Positions 26,731 through 35,963 of a DNA stretch of 64,000 nt are shown here, piece by piece. The notes under the pieces were generated by a model, which worked only from the letters and a program-made list of their open reading frames with translations, made no database searches and was not told where the DNA came from. Made by a program: the position numbers and the translations under genes. Origin of the DNA: Halorussus vallis (GTDB lineage: Archaea; Halobacteriota; Halobacteria; Halobacteriales; Haladaptataceae); assembly GCF_024138165.1 (NCBI RefSeq), contig NZ_CP100002.1, positions 175,550-239,549 on the forward strand, given 5' to 3'. Each line of letters opens with the position of its first letter. The first letter of the stretch is position 1.

Positions 26731-27389
26731 GGTCGCGTTCTCTTCCACCATTCGGTCCTGCTCAACGAAAGCCTGCGTAGCGTTTCTCCTTCGCTGGCCA
26801 TCCTTCTGTCCCATCTTTAGCGCCACAGTCGTGCGGACTCGCAGTTCAGTAGAGTGGAAACGAAACGCACAGCCCCAAATCATGGAATGTGAAGTCATAC
26901 CAACCCGAGCGTGGCTTGTTGCTGTCGTTCGGCGTTTTCACTCAGTCTAAATAGAACGTAATCGGCCGTTAGCGGGCCGTACGCGCCACTTTATTTGAAT
27001 CTAGTCACACTAGATATCCGTTACAGAGCTAGTGGTGTAATGGTTCCGTGGACGGTTCGTTCACCGAGTTTCGCTGCAGTTCAGCGCAATTTTTACCGCA
27101 TCAAACAGTAATTCATCGCATTCGACCTATTCGAAAGTGGTTTCGAAGTGGATTCGGCACTCGTCTCGCTACCATACTGTGGGTAGACACCGCATCAAGA
27201 CTCTACGACGGGTCGCCGATGTCCAAACGACCGAAAGCTAGGAGCGTGAACTTCCATACTGAAGGACTCGCATTCGACGAGGCAAGCGATTTCACAATGC
27301 GAAAATCTGCTTTGACCTCTGGGCGGAGAGTGAGCTCCGACTTCGACACCGTGAACGGTGACCGCGAAGTTGCAAATCCGTTTCGAACC
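26731..27389. other. Intergenic stretch, nothing recognised
   Basis: This 660-bp gap between the HAD gene and anmK is AT-richer than the genes around it. Short frames on both strands have no recognised domain and their composition is basic rather than acidic. It may be decayed coding or mobile DNA. Confidence 0.4.
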
Positions 27390-28625
27390 TCACAGAGGCG
27401 GACAGCGTTTCCCCATCACCACGGAACGGGATGCGCCGGTCGCATTCGGGATGTTGTTCGGAACCCCGTCCAGTGCCGCGGCGGCGAGCAGTGCGAAGGC
27501 GACTGCTTCCTTCGCATCGGCACCCACACCGTATTCCTCGACGGTGCGAACCTCGGCGTCAATCGCGGCGTCGAGCATTCCGACGAGCGTCGAGTTGTGT
27601 GCACCGCCACCGGAGACGATAACCTCGTCGGGGGTCCGAGGGAGGAATTGGCGGTAGGCGTCCGCGACGGAGTGCGCAGTCAGCGCGGTTGCAGTGGCGA
27701 CTACGTCCTCGTCCGAGAGGCTTCGAGCGCGACAGGACTTGAGGAACTCGCGGGCGTACGAGCGCCCGAACTGCTTGCGGCCGGTCGTCTTCGGCGGTTC
27801 AGCGCGGAAGTAGTCGTCGTCCAGGCACTCTTCTAGGAGCACGTCGTCGACGGTTCCCGCGCGAGCGAGTCGCCCGTCGCGGTCGTAGGTCTGCTCGCCG
27901 TCCGTCAGCGACTCGACGACACCGTCGATGACTACGTTACCCGGTCCGGTGTCGAAGGCGAAGACGTCCTCGCGGTCAGGGTCCGGCGGCAGCGCGGTGC
28001 AGTTCGCGATGCCGCCGACGTTTTGTGCGACTCGAAAGCGGTCGGAGGCGGCGAGCAGTGCAAGGTCGGCAAACGGCACGAGCGGTGCGCCGTGACCGCC
28101 GACCGCGATATCCGCGGTTCGGAAGTCGGACACCGTCGGCACGCCGGTCCGCTCGGTGATGACGCTGCCGTCTCCGATCTGCAGCGTCGAGCGCAACTCG
28201 TCGCCGCAGGGGAGCGACTTCGGCTCTGGAACGTGGCGGATCGTCTGGCCATGCGAGCCGATAACGTCTACGTCTTCGAGGCCGATTCCCGCGGCGTCCG
28301 CGGCCTCGCCAGCAGCGGCGGCGAACACTGCGCCGAGTGCGACGTTCAACTCGCAGGCGTCGGTGACGGTTCCTGCCTCGCCGCACGTTGCTGCGAGACG
28401 CTCGCGGAACGCGGCGTCGTACGGTCGCGTGACAAACGATTCGACGCACACGTCGTAGCCGCGCGGCTCGTTGCCGTCGCGGCGAACCCGGCAGCAGGCA
28501 GCGTCCACGCCGTCAAGCGACGTGCCGGACATGAGGCCGACGACGATACGCCCTCGGTGCTGTTCACGGCCCTGGTCGCCGCTAGACCGCTCGCCTCCGT
28601 GCGCGCCGCACGTCGAATCACTCAC
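27390..28625 (-). CDS. anmK: AnmK-like anhydro-N-acetylmuramic acid kinase
   Basis: A 411-residue member of the AnmK family (ASKHA fold), which opens 1,6-anhydro-MurNAc and phosphorylates it to MurNAc-6-phosphate. Family motifs are GLMSGTSLDGVDAA near residue 29, GSHGQTIRHVP, VAQNVGGIAN, FDTGPGNVVIDG and SGGGAHN. The start is a GTG overlapping the stop of the upstream GNAT gene (GTGA), which leaves a 25-residue leader before the family domain; a longer frame reaching 29075 runs antiphase through the GNAT gene and is rejected. No MurQ etherase is visible in the window, so the fate of the product is unclear. No lytic transglycosylase was seen either. Confidence 0.92.
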   Translation of the reverse strand: MSDSTCGAHGGERSSGDQGREQHRGRIVVGLMSGTSLDGVDAACCRVRRDGNEPRGYDVCVESFVTRPYDAAFRERLAATCGEAGTVTDACELNVALGAVFAAAAGEAADAAGIGLEDVDVIGSHGQTIRHVPEPKSLPCGDELRSTLQIGDGSVITERTGVPTVSDFRTADIAVGGHGAPLVPFADLALLAASDRFRVAQNVGGIANCTALPPDPDREDVFAFDTGPGNVVIDGVVESLTDGEQTYDRDGRLARAGTVDDVLLEECLDDDYFRAEPPKTTGRKQFGRSYAREFLKSCRARSLSDEDVVATATALTAHSVADAYRQFLPRTPDEVIVSGGGAHNSTLVGMLDAAIDAEVRTVEEYGVGADAKEAVAFALLAAAALDGVPNNIPNATGASRSVVMGKRCPPL

Positions 28626-29599
28626 GCCGACACCTCTTTCGTGAGCGTCTCGTACGTCCGCCACGGTTCGAAGCCGAGTTTCCCGTAGTAGTCGAGCAGC
28701 CCCGTCCAGTCGATGACCATCCGGTCGTACCCCTTGTCGCGGTAGCGTTCGACGATGCTGGCGATCATCCAGAGTCCCCAGCCCCGGCCCCGATACGATC
28801 TGTGGACGCCGAGTGGTCCAAGGCCACAGACCGCTCCGTCGAGGTGGGTCGCCCAGTTGACGTTTGCCCCGCAGTATGCCGAGTCGGGCGTATTCGCCCG
28901 AGCGAACCCGACGGTCGTCCCGTTGTGTCGGACCAGCCAGTAGTCGTCGCCGCCGCCGGGTACGCGACAGACGTTCCGCGCTTCGTAGTTCCACCGACCG
29001 GGGAACTGGTCGGCGAGGAACGCGTGAAGATCGGCGGCGTTCGCGCCGACACGTTCGACGGTTAGGTCCGGCCACGACTCACGGACTTCGGCGACACGCC
29101 CGCCAGGGTCGAACCCCGTGATGTCGCGTTGCAGGTCGTAGACGGTTTCCTGCGTCTCGAATCCCGCATCATCGAGTATCCCGCGGAGGTCATCGAATTC
29201 GGCCGGCAGTCCAGGAAGGAACTGTCCTGGGTCGCCGCCGAAGCGGAGTCGGGAGACGCCGCGGTCGGCCATCGCTCGCTCGACCGTTTGGAGCAGTTCG
29301 TCGGCGATGACGCCTCGGTCAGGAATCGATGAGGTCACGGCGAACAGGCCGATCCAGCCCTGTTCGGGTCCGGCGTAGTCGGGAATCGACTCGACGAGTC
29401 GCTTTCCGAGCGCAACGGCGATGACGTCGCCGTCCGAACACGCACCCCACACGGTCACGTCGAGACCGTCGAAGGGAGCGAAGACATTCTGGGCGACGGC
29501 CCACTCGGGAAGCGAGAAGGCCGGATATCTACGGTTCCAGCAGTCGATTCCGTCACGAATCGCGTCACGGTCGGTGAGTCTCTGGACCTCGTACTCCAT
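28622..29599 (-). CDS. GNAT-family N-acetyltransferase
   Basis: A 325-residue protein, long enough for two GNAT-like halves. The second half has the acetyl-CoA site LGPLGVHRSYRGRGWGLWM followed by YRDKGYDRMVIDW and LLDYYGKLGF. It overlaps anmK by 4 nt and should be translated with it. The partner suggests action on an amino sugar or muropeptide amine, or resistance to an amino compound. Bacillus also has a GNAT gene near its murein-recycling operon, as I recall, which may be coincidence. Confidence 0.85.
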   Translation of the reverse strand: MEYEVQRLTDRDAIRDGIDCWNRRYPAFSLPEWAVAQNVFAPFDGLDVTVWGACSDGDVIAVALGKRLVESIPDYAGPEQGWIGLFAVTSSIPDRGVIADELLQTVERAMADRGVSRLRFGGDPGQFLPGLPAEFDDLRGILDDAGFETQETVYDLQRDITGFDPGGRVAEVRESWPDLTVERVGANAADLHAFLADQFPGRWNYEARNVCRVPGGGDDYWLVRHNGTTVGFARANTPDSAYCGANVNWATHLDGAVCGLGPLGVHRSYRGRGWGLWMIASIVERYRDKGYDRMVIDWTGLLDYYGKLGFEPWRTYETLTKEVSA

Positions 29600-29708
29600 C
29601 AGCTTCGGTCTTTCTCACGGCGGTACTTAAGCGCCCGCGTCGGCCCACTCGTGTGCCAACCCCGGTAGGCCTTCTCTCGCGCCGTTCTACCCTCTCACTC
29701 CCGCCCCG

Positions 29709-30590
29709 TCACTCGTCGCTGTCACTGTCCGTCGGTGGTTCGTTTGCTGACGGATTGTCGGTCGGCGCGTCGTCCGTCACTGGGTCGTCGATGTCGTACA
29801 TCATCGTCTCCAGTCGCTGGTCGAGACTGGCCGTGAGGCCACCGTCGATGGTGAGTTCGGTCCCTGAGACGAACGACGCTGCGTCCGAACTCAGGAACTC
29901 GACGGCGGCTGCGACGTCTTCCGGGTGACCGAACCGACCAACTGGATATTGGTCGAGCCACTCGTCGCGGACCGGTCCCTCGGTGGTCAGTTTCTCACTC
30001 GATGCGTCGGTGACGATAGTTCCTGGACAGACGGCGTTCGAGCGAACGCCGTGTCGCCCGTACTGCGTCGCGATGAGGCGGGAGAGTGCGAGGACACCGT
30101 TTTTCGATGCGGAGTAGGCGGCGAGACCGATGCCAAGTTTGGCGTTGACCGACGAGACGTGGACCATCGAACCACCGCCGGATTCGACCATCGCCGGAAG
30201 CGTTTCTCGCGCACAGAGGAACTGCCCCTTGAGGTTCACGTCGACGATTCGGTCCCACGTTTCCTCCGCGACTTGGTGGGGATTCCCGTCGTTGAACGAC
30301 CCGCCGGCGTTGTTCACGAGCACGTCTACGCTTCCGTGGGTGTCCATCGCCGCCTCGACCATCGTCGAGACGTCGTGCGCGTCGCTTACATCCGTGCGGA
30401 CAAACTCGGCGGTGCCGCCGTCGTTCTCGATGGCGGTGACCGTCTCCGCGCCGCCATCGGTGTCTATATCAGCTACTACCACAGTGGCGTTCACAGCGGC
30501 GAGGCGTTCGGCGACGGCGCGACCGATGCCACTGCTCGCACCGGTGACGATGGCAACGTCGTCGCTTCGGTCGCAGTCACTGGTGTCCAT
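29709..30590 (-). CDS. Short-chain dehydrogenase/reductase (SDR)
   Basis: A 293-residue classical SDR. The cofactor motif is TGASSGIG, followed by DVLVNNAGG, and the catalytic Ser (SSVN) with YSASK. The VVADIDTD after the second strand, with an acidic residue, suggests NAD(H) preference. A C-terminal acidic tail of about 35 residues (DDAPTDNPSANEPP) is longer than typical. Its promoter faces the ABC substrate-binding gene in the opposite direction. A likely role is oxidation of a sugar or sugar acid; substrate unknown. The ATG at 30590 is chosen because the extra 15 residues upstream look non-conserved. Confidence 0.9.
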   Translation of the reverse strand: MDTSDCDRSDDVAIVTGASSGIGRAVAERLAAVNATVVVADIDTDGGAETVTAIENDGGTAEFVRTDVSDAHDVSTMVEAAMDTHGSVDVLVNNAGGSFNDGNPHQVAEETWDRIVDVNLKGQFLCARETLPAMVESGGGSMVHVSSVNAKLGIGLAAYSASKNGVLALSRLIATQYGRHGVRSNAVCPGTIVTDASSEKLTTEGPVRDEWLDQYPVGRFGHPEDVAAAVEFLSSDAASFVSGTELTIDGGLTASLDQRLETMMYDIDDPVTDDAPTDNPSANEPPTDSDSDE

Positions 30591-30696
30591 GTTACTGCCA
30601 TTTTCGCTCGTGTACAAACTGTTTTGCGGTCGCATTCACCCGATTCGAGCCTCAAGTCTTTATAGCAATAGCATAAATATAAGATACCAAGCAAAA

Positions 30697-30718
30697 ACTT
30701 ATTAGGGTCTTTTATGAT
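30697..30718 (+). promoter_or_regulatory. AT-rich promoter of the ABC importer operon
   Basis: Two TATA-like stretches, ACTTATTA (30697-30704) and TTTATGAT (30711-30718), lie 29-36 and 15-22 nt before the ATG. The first suits a leaderless mRNA best. The gap is divergent with the SDR gene. Confidence 0.4.
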
Positions 30719-30732
30719 ATTCTCTTACCAGT

Positions 30733-32712
30733 ATGGTAGACGGTAACCATCGTTCTGGTCACGACACAGACAGCGACAGGATAACGCGGCGACAGTGGCT
30801 CGCACTCGGCGGGAGCACGGCGCTGGCTGGATTGGCCGGTTGCAGCGGCGACAACCCGAATGAGGCGGACGTCACGATGGCTTCGGATTCGACGGACACG
30901 AAAAGTGGCGGCGACACCGGGGAAGGCGGCGGTACGCCCGTCACGACGACGCTCAACATGCGCGCACCGGTTAGTTGGCAGCCGAGCCAGTCGAACGTCA
31001 ATCCATTCACTGACACGAAGAACACCGAATACTGGATGGATTACATGTGGTCGGAGTCGCCAGTGTACCCGAACGCCCTCGGCGAACCGATGTACTGGCT
31101 CGCCGACAAGATAGAGCTCAAAAGCGGCGGCTGTGAGGTACACATCAAGCTCAACGAAGACTACACGTGGTGGGACGGCACTCCGGTGACCGCGAAGGAC
31201 GTCCGCACGACCGAGCGCATCAGGGACTACAAAACCTATATGGGTCCTGAGCAGACCGAAGACAGCTGGGAGGTCGTCGACAAGTACACGGTCAAGAACG
31301 TGCTGGCGGGGCCGGCAAACCCGTCGCTGAAGAAGTCGACGTACTACTCGGTCGTCGCCAAACACGACTACTTCAAATCGTGGCTGGAGAAGTATCAGGA
31401 TGCGGGCGGCGAAAGTGCGGTTAAGCAGGTGACCAAGGAACTCCAGGATCACCAGATAACGTTGAACGACCTCACGGAGAAGGGGCTCGGCTGTGGCATG
31501 TGGAAGCCGACCCAGCTTTCGCCGACCAAGGCCGTCCACGAGAAGTACCAGGACCACCCGCGCGCAGACTGGACGAACTTAGAGACGTTCACGTGGCACC
31601 TCATCTCGGAGAAGCAGAAGGCGATTCAGTCGCTCCAGACCGGGACACTGGACATGGGTGATAAGACCGTCACGCAAGCCCAGTCCAGTAACAAGGTGAG
31701 CGTGTTCAACCAGTTCGGTACCTCCAGCATCGTGAAATTGGCGATAAACTGGAACAACGAACATCTCGCCCGCCGACCGGTCCGTCGCGCCATCGCATAC
31801 CTCATCGACCACGACGAACTGGTCAAGGTCATTAAGACGACGCAAGGCCTGAAGTACAAGCCTCGTAGCACCGTCAATGGCCTGTCCTCGAAACAGGCCG
31901 ACAAGTGGGGCGGAAAGAGCTTCCAGAACAAACTCATCACCTACGGTCGGAAGTCGAAGCCCGAGAAAGCAAAACAGGTCCTCGAAGAGGCGGGCTACTC
32001 AAAGAAAGGCGGCGTCTGGGTCGGTCCGAACGGGAGCAAGGTAAATAACCTCACCTACTTGACGCCACCGTGGAACATCTACGAAACTATTGGGAACTAC
32101 CTCAGTCCGAAACTCGACAAATTTGGGTTCAAGAACAAACTCATCATCCCATCGTCGAGCGGCTTCTGGAAGCGCTGGACGGACACGTACGACTTCGACA
32201 TGGTCAACTGGTTCTCGAACACGTCCCATCCGGGGAACGCCTACGCGACCAACACGGTGGGTGGCTTGGGCAAGTTCGACGAAGTCGCTACCGTCAAAAA
32301 CCCGAAAGGTAGTTGCAAAGTCAACCGCTCGGTGCCCGAACTCAGCCAACAACGGAGCAAGAAGCTCAACCAGCCCCTCCGGCCGAAGTTCCCGACGAAG
32401 GTCGGCACGGAGGGAACCGGCGGCAAGCAACAGACGCTGTACCCGATCAAGTGGAACAACATCATCACTCAGACGCAGTCCACGGACGAGGTCAAGCGAT
32501 TCACCAAGAAATTCATGTGGTATATGAACTGGCAGGTGCCTCACATCGGCTTCTACGACGAGACGAGAGCGTACTGGGGCAACACCGACGAGTTCGACTT
32601 CCCCACCGGGAAGGTCGACGATCACCCGCAAGCCGAGGCGACAAAACAGGAACACTTCACGAACGCGATGGAGTTCCTGATGAAGGGCCATATCAACGCG
32701 AAGACGAAGTAG
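30733..32712 (+). CDS. ABC transporter substrate-binding lipoprotein (oligopeptide type, SBP_bac_5)
   Basis: A 659-residue extracellular binding protein. A Tat lipoprotein signal (TRRQWLALGG then LAGLAGC, residues 18-37) anchors it outside the membrane. SBP_bac_5 family features include WWDGTPVTAKDVR near residue 155, ARRPVRRAIAYLID, and a C-terminal lobe. By hand I count about 63 lysines, near 10 percent, much more than in other proteins here and unusual for a haloarchaeon. The family binds peptides, including murein peptides in bacteria (MppA). With the amidase and NamZ in the same island, murein peptides or oligosaccharides are candidate ligands. A basic surface would suit an anionic ligand. 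Confidence 0.92.
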   Translation: MVDGNHRSGHDTDSDRITRRQWLALGGSTALAGLAGCSGDNPNEADVTMASDSTDTKSGGDTGEGGGTPVTTTLNMRAPVSWQPSQSNVNPFTDTKNTEYWMDYMWSESPVYPNALGEPMYWLADKIELKSGGCEVHIKLNEDYTWWDGTPVTAKDVRTTERIRDYKTYMGPEQTEDSWEVVDKYTVKNVLAGPANPSLKKSTYYSVVAKHDYFKSWLEKYQDAGGESAVKQVTKELQDHQITLNDLTEKGLGCGMWKPTQLSPTKAVHEKYQDHPRADWTNLETFTWHLISEKQKAIQSLQTGTLDMGDKTVTQAQSSNKVSVFNQFGTSSIVKLAINWNNEHLARRPVRRAIAYLIDHDELVKVIKTTQGLKYKPRSTVNGLSSKQADKWGGKSFQNKLITYGRKSKPEKAKQVLEEAGYSKKGGVWVGPNGSKVNNLTYLTPPWNIYETIGNYLSPKLDKFGFKNKLIIPSSSGFWKRWTDTYDFDMVNWFSNTSHPGNAYATNTVGGLGKFDEVATVKNPKGSCKVNRSVPELSQQRSKKLNQPLRPKFPTKVGTEGTGGKQQTLYPIKWNNIITQTQSTDEVKRFTKKFMWYMNWQVPHIGFYDETRAYWGNTDEFDFPTGKVDDHPQAEATKQEHFTNAMEFLMKGHINAKTK

Positions 32713-32843
32713 AGCCTCCGTGGCGAATCGACCCTCGATGACCCGCGTCCTGCACCCCGAAGCGGACCTCTATTAACCCGTTTGCTATTCGAGCAACTGT
32801 CGCGACCGATCGCTCTCGATGCTACGTCGGACTATCTTTCTCT

Positions 32844-33065
32844 CTACATTCTGTTGCATTTTAGCAGAATCGCCGCCGTCGCGCTGCCGAGGACGGCGAT
32901 GCCGACGAGGTTCAACACGCCGACGACGTGCGTGGCAGTCCCCGGTTCCGTGCCGAGGAAGAGGACGAGCGAGAGTGCCCCCGCGAGGACCTCGAACGCG
33001 AATAGCAGGGCAAACTTATCGGCGTTCGAGCAGACGTAGTCGAAGAACGTCGGTTCGTGGGACAT
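32844..33065 (-). CDS. 73-residue membrane protein
   Basis: It starts MSHEPTFFDYVCSNADKFAL and has two hydrophobic segments (FEVLAGALSLVLFLG and VVGVLNLVGIAVLGSATAAILL). It lies between the substrate-binding and permease genes but on the opposite strand, so it interrupts the ABC operon. No family is recognised. A longer frame starting at 33194 would overlap the zinc-ribbon gene and is rejected. Confidence 0.65.
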   Translation of the reverse strand: MSHEPTFFDYVCSNADKFALLFAFEVLAGALSLVLFLGTEPGTATHVVGVLNLVGIAVLGSATAAILLKCNRM

Positions 33066-33108
33066 TTTCGCCTGAAAGAGATTCACGCCGGGAATTAAGT
33101 ATTTCGTC

Positions 33109-33273
33109 CTACTCTCCGTCGTCGATCGGAACGACCACGTGCGGAACGCCACAGGCCGGACACTCGTACTGTTTGCGCTCGAACGTCCGGCCACACCTGA
33201 TACACTGATAGGTTTCGGTCACAGTCTCGTCTCCACCGCCGACGAGTTCGAGAAGTCGCACTACGAGTGACAT
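33109..33273 (-). CDS. 54-residue zinc-ribbon protein
   Basis: A short gene with two CxxC pairs: CIRCGRTF and CPACGVPH. It begins MSLVVRLLELVGG and ends PIDDGE. This is the single-zinc-ribbon architecture common in haloarchaea, used for protein or nucleic-acid contacts. It reads in the same direction as the 73-residue membrane protein 43 nt away. Function unknown. Confidence 0.75.
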   Translation of the reverse strand: MSLVVRLLELVGGGDETVTETYQCIRCGRTFERKQYECPACGVPHVVVPIDDGE

Positions 33274-33374
33274 ATGCCAACCTACGTCGCGTTCGTTATG
33301 AGTATTCCTGCTTTCGCCGTGGCAAGACCCACCATAGTTTTATTGAGGTGGGTGGAAGACAACACAGTAGCACG

Positions 33375-34400
33375 ATGTACTACGCGAAGCGCATCGGTCA
33401 ATCAGTGCTGGTATTTTTTACCGCACTGACAGTAACGTTCGCTCTCTACCGGATGTTACCGTTTGGTCCGGTCGAGATGGTCAAAGTTCAACTGATGAAA
33501 CAGCTGCTTGAACAGGGACAGAGTCCGTCTGCCCAGCAGATGCGGACGATAAACGCCATGGTAAAGACGTACACCGGCATCGATCCGTCAGTACCGTGGT
33601 ACGTCTCTTACTACGAATATCTTCGGAATATCGTCCTCTATCAGGACTTCGGACGGTCGATATTCAAAAATAAACCCGTCTTCGACATCCTCTACCGAGC
33701 GATGCCGTGGTCGGTGTTCATCAGCATATACGGGCTCGCACTTGGAACGACCGTTAGCCTGCTGTTTGGTGCTGTCATGGCGTACAACGAAGGAAGCAAG
33801 TTCGACACCGTGATGACGTTCATCTCTATCGGCAACAGCACCGTTCCTTACTACGTCGTTGCCATCCTCACGCTCATCATCTTCTCGTACAATCTCGGCT
33901 GGTTCCCGAGCGGCGGACGGATGAACCCGTCGACGACGCCCGGCCTCAACCTACCGTTCATCGTCGGCATCGTCAAGCACGCGGCGCTGCCCGTCTTCTC
34001 CGCATTCGTCGCCAGCTTCGGCGGTGCACTGGCATTCCGCGGCAACTGTATTCGGGAGATGGGCGAGGGATACATCCGCGTTGCGCGGCTTCGTGGTATC
34101 AGTCAGGGTCGAATCGCAATCCGCTACGTCGGTCGGAACGCCCTGCTGCCCGTCTACACCAGCATCATGATGGGCATCGCGAGCGTCTTCGGAAGCAGCA
34201 TCATCCTCGAAACGATATTCAACTACCCGGCGATGGGGCTGGTGACGTTCAACGCGCTCATGAACCGCGACTATCCGCTTATCATGGGGTCGTTCATTTT
34301 CTTCACGATAGTCACGCTCCTCGGCATTCTCATCGCCGACCTCACATACGGTGTCATTGACCCCCGCGTCAAAGGAGGGAACGAACGTGAAACCTACTGA
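33375..34400 (+). CDS. ABC transporter permease, DppB/OppB type
   Basis: A 341-residue permease of the oligopeptide family with about six membrane segments. The EAA-like cytoplasmic loop REMGEGYIRVARLRGISQGRI precedes ILETIFNYPAMGLVTFNALMNRDYPLIMG, the typical DppB end. The ATG at 33375 is chosen because it starts the conserved MYYAKRIGQSVLVFF; longer in-frame reading upstream overlaps the zinc-ribbon gene. The next permease gene overlaps it by 14 nt. Confidence 0.93.
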   Translation: MYYAKRIGQSVLVFFTALTVTFALYRMLPFGPVEMVKVQLMKQLLEQGQSPSAQQMRTINAMVKTYTGIDPSVPWYVSYYEYLRNIVLYQDFGRSIFKNKPVFDILYRAMPWSVFISIYGLALGTTVSLLFGAVMAYNEGSKFDTVMTFISIGNSTVPYYVVAILTLIIFSYNLGWFPSGGRMNPSTTPGLNLPFIVGIVKHAALPVFSAFVASFGGALAFRGNCIREMGEGYIRVARLRGISQGRIAIRYVGRNALLPVYTSIMMGIASVFGSSIILETIFNYPAMGLVTFNALMNRDYPLIMGSFIFFTIVTLLGILIADLTYGVIDPRVKGGNERETY

Positions 34401-35493
34401 CACCGCAGACGAATCGACTGCCGACAGGAACGACCCAGTGGACGGTAGGAACACCCCGACTGGCGACACGGCTGAACCTGCTGACCACAATGTCGACTTG
34501 AGCGCTCGGACGGACGGCGGTGCAGGCAAGGTCGACGAGACGATCTTTACGCAGACGTCGAACGTACCCGATCCGACGGTCCGCGAAAAAGTCGAGCGTG
34601 GGTTCGAACGCCGCATCTATGCACCGGCGGCGATACTGGTGAACGACTGGCGGGGCTTCGTCGGATCGGTTATACTGCTCGGGTTCGTTCTAATGGGCAC
34701 GGTCGGCATCTACGTCGTTCCCAGGCCGACCGTGATGGAAGGGCCGATCTTCGTTCCTCCGTTCACGGACTGGGATTTCCCGCTTGGGACCGGCGTCATG
34801 GGTGAGTCGTTGTTCAAGCAGGTCGTCCACGCAACTCCTGCGATGTTGCAGATGATCACTGCCGGTGCGTTGCTCTCGGTCGTCCTCGGGACCGTCATCG
34901 GAACCGTCGCGGGCTATCGCGGGGGCCGCACCGATTCGGTGTTGATGATGCTGACCGACACCGTCCTCACGATTCCAGGACTGGTGTTGATCATCGTGCT
35001 GGCGACCATCTATCAGCCGGAGAATCCATTCGTGGTCGGACTCATCCTCGGAATCGACAACTGGCCGCGACTGGCTCGTACCATCCGCTCGCAGGTGTTG
35101 AGCATCCGGGAGGAGGCGTTCACCGAGGCGTCGCGTATCATGGGACTATCTGACGTTCACATCCTTCGTCGGGACGTCGTCTCGAACCTGATGCCGTACA
35201 TCTCGGTGAACTTCGCCAATAGCGCACGCAGAATCATCTTCGAATCGGTCGCGCTGTACTTCCTCGGCATCCTGCCACAGTCACAGCTGAACTGGGGCGT
35301 GATGATGGACGACGCCTACACTAATGCGAACCTGACGAATCTGAACCAGATCCACTGGTTGCTCGTCCCAATGGCGCTCATCATCCTCCTCTCGCTCGGC
35401 TTCATCCTACTCGCACAGGGACTTGACCGCGTCTTCAACGTCCGACTGCGCGCCCGCCACGAAAAGTCGGCGAGCGGAGGTGAGACATCGTGA
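34387..35493 (+). CDS. ABC transporter permease, DppC/OppC type
   Basis: A 368-residue permease. An acidic Asp/Thr-rich N-terminal extension of about 75 residues precedes the first segment (GSVILLGFVLMGTVGIY). The EAA-like loop is EEAFTEASRIMGLSDVHILRRDV, and the final part FILLAQGLDRVFNVRLR is typical of DppC. It starts with GTG inside the end of the DppB gene. With DppB it forms the membrane pore of the importer. Confidence 0.92.
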   Translation: MKPTDTADESTADRNDPVDGRNTPTGDTAEPADHNVDLSARTDGGAGKVDETIFTQTSNVPDPTVREKVERGFERRIYAPAAILVNDWRGFVGSVILLGFVLMGTVGIYVVPRPTVMEGPIFVPPFTDWDFPLGTGVMGESLFKQVVHATPAMLQMITAGALLSVVLGTVIGTVAGYRGGRTDSVLMMLTDTVLTIPGLVLIIVLATIYQPENPFVVGLILGIDNWPRLARTIRSQVLSIREEAFTEASRIMGLSDVHILRRDVVSNLMPYISVNFANSARRIIFESVALYFLGILPQSQLNWGVMMDDAYTNANLTNLNQIHWLLVPMALIILLSLGFILLAQGLDRVFNVRLRARHEKSASGGETS

Positions 35494-35735
35494 GTACCGG
35501 CCACTCCTCAAACGGCGTTGCGACATCATTGCTGCTGGCGATTCGTAAGTCGTTCCTCGCCTTCGTCACGACGATCGGCGTCGTCTGTTGTCTGCTCGCC
35601 GCCCTACTGTCGGAGTACGTCTTCGTCGGACTGTTCAACGGCGTCCTCGCCGGAATGTTTGCCGTCTGGGGTGTGAGCGCATTCATCTACGCCGTCCTGG
35701 GCCACCTCGGACTGCGACTTATCGGCTACCACTGA
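35490..35735 (+). CDS. 81-residue membrane protein inside the ABC operon
   Basis: It begins with GTG overlapping the stop of the DppC gene (GTGA), so it is translationally coupled. It has two hydrophobic segments (TTIGVVCCLLAALLSEYVFVG and AGMFAVWGVSAFIYAVLGHL). No family is recognised. Sitting between permease and ATPase genes, it could be an accessory subunit or small regulator of the importer. Confidence 0.75.
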   Translation: MSTGHSSNGVATSLLLAIRKSFLAFVTTIGVVCCLLAALLSEYVFVGLFNGVLAGMFAVWGVSAFIYAVLGHLGLRLIGYH

Positions 35736-35741
35736 CAACCA

Positions 35742-35963
35742 ATGATACGACACACTACATCCAAGTACATGTCCGCTCTCGACACCATCACCAGCTTCGA
35801 CACTCCCTCGACCCGACCGTCTCAGCACGTCGACCACCACCGGCCTGTGAAACCCATTGACCGCCACAAATCCGTTGATTGGACCGACCGCCGCGAGTCC
35901 ACCGTTTGGACCGAACGACACCGGTCTACTGGCCGATGCCGAGGAGGATGCGACGGATGGTAA
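35742..35963 (+). CDS. Possible 73-residue His/Arg-rich gene before the ABC ATPase
   Basis: A small frame rich in His, Arg and Thr (DHHRPVKPIDRHKSVDW) overlaps the next gene's start by a few bases. It has no recognised domain. The composition is unlike other genes in the window. It may be a leader or non-coding. Confidence 0.25.
   Translation: MIRHTTSKYMSALDTITSFDTPSTRPSQHVDHHRPVKPIDRHKSVDWTDRRESTVWTERHRSTGRCRGGCDGW
35943..35947 (+). promoter_or_regulatory. Shine-Dalgarno-like site deciding the start of the first ABC ATPase
   Basis: GGAGG lies 9 nt before the ATG at 35957, supporting this start over earlier in-frame ATGs. Confidence 0.5.

Noticed and set aside
27030..27090. A tRNA-like start (GCTAGTGGTGTAATGG) followed by GGTTCG
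   Set aside because: No anticodon arm, acceptor pairing or proper length can be drawn.
27390..29075. A 561-residue version of AnmK with a long N-terminal extension
   Set aside because: The extension runs out of frame through the GNAT gene and is Arg-rich; the GTG at 28625 with a 4-nt overlap is a better start.
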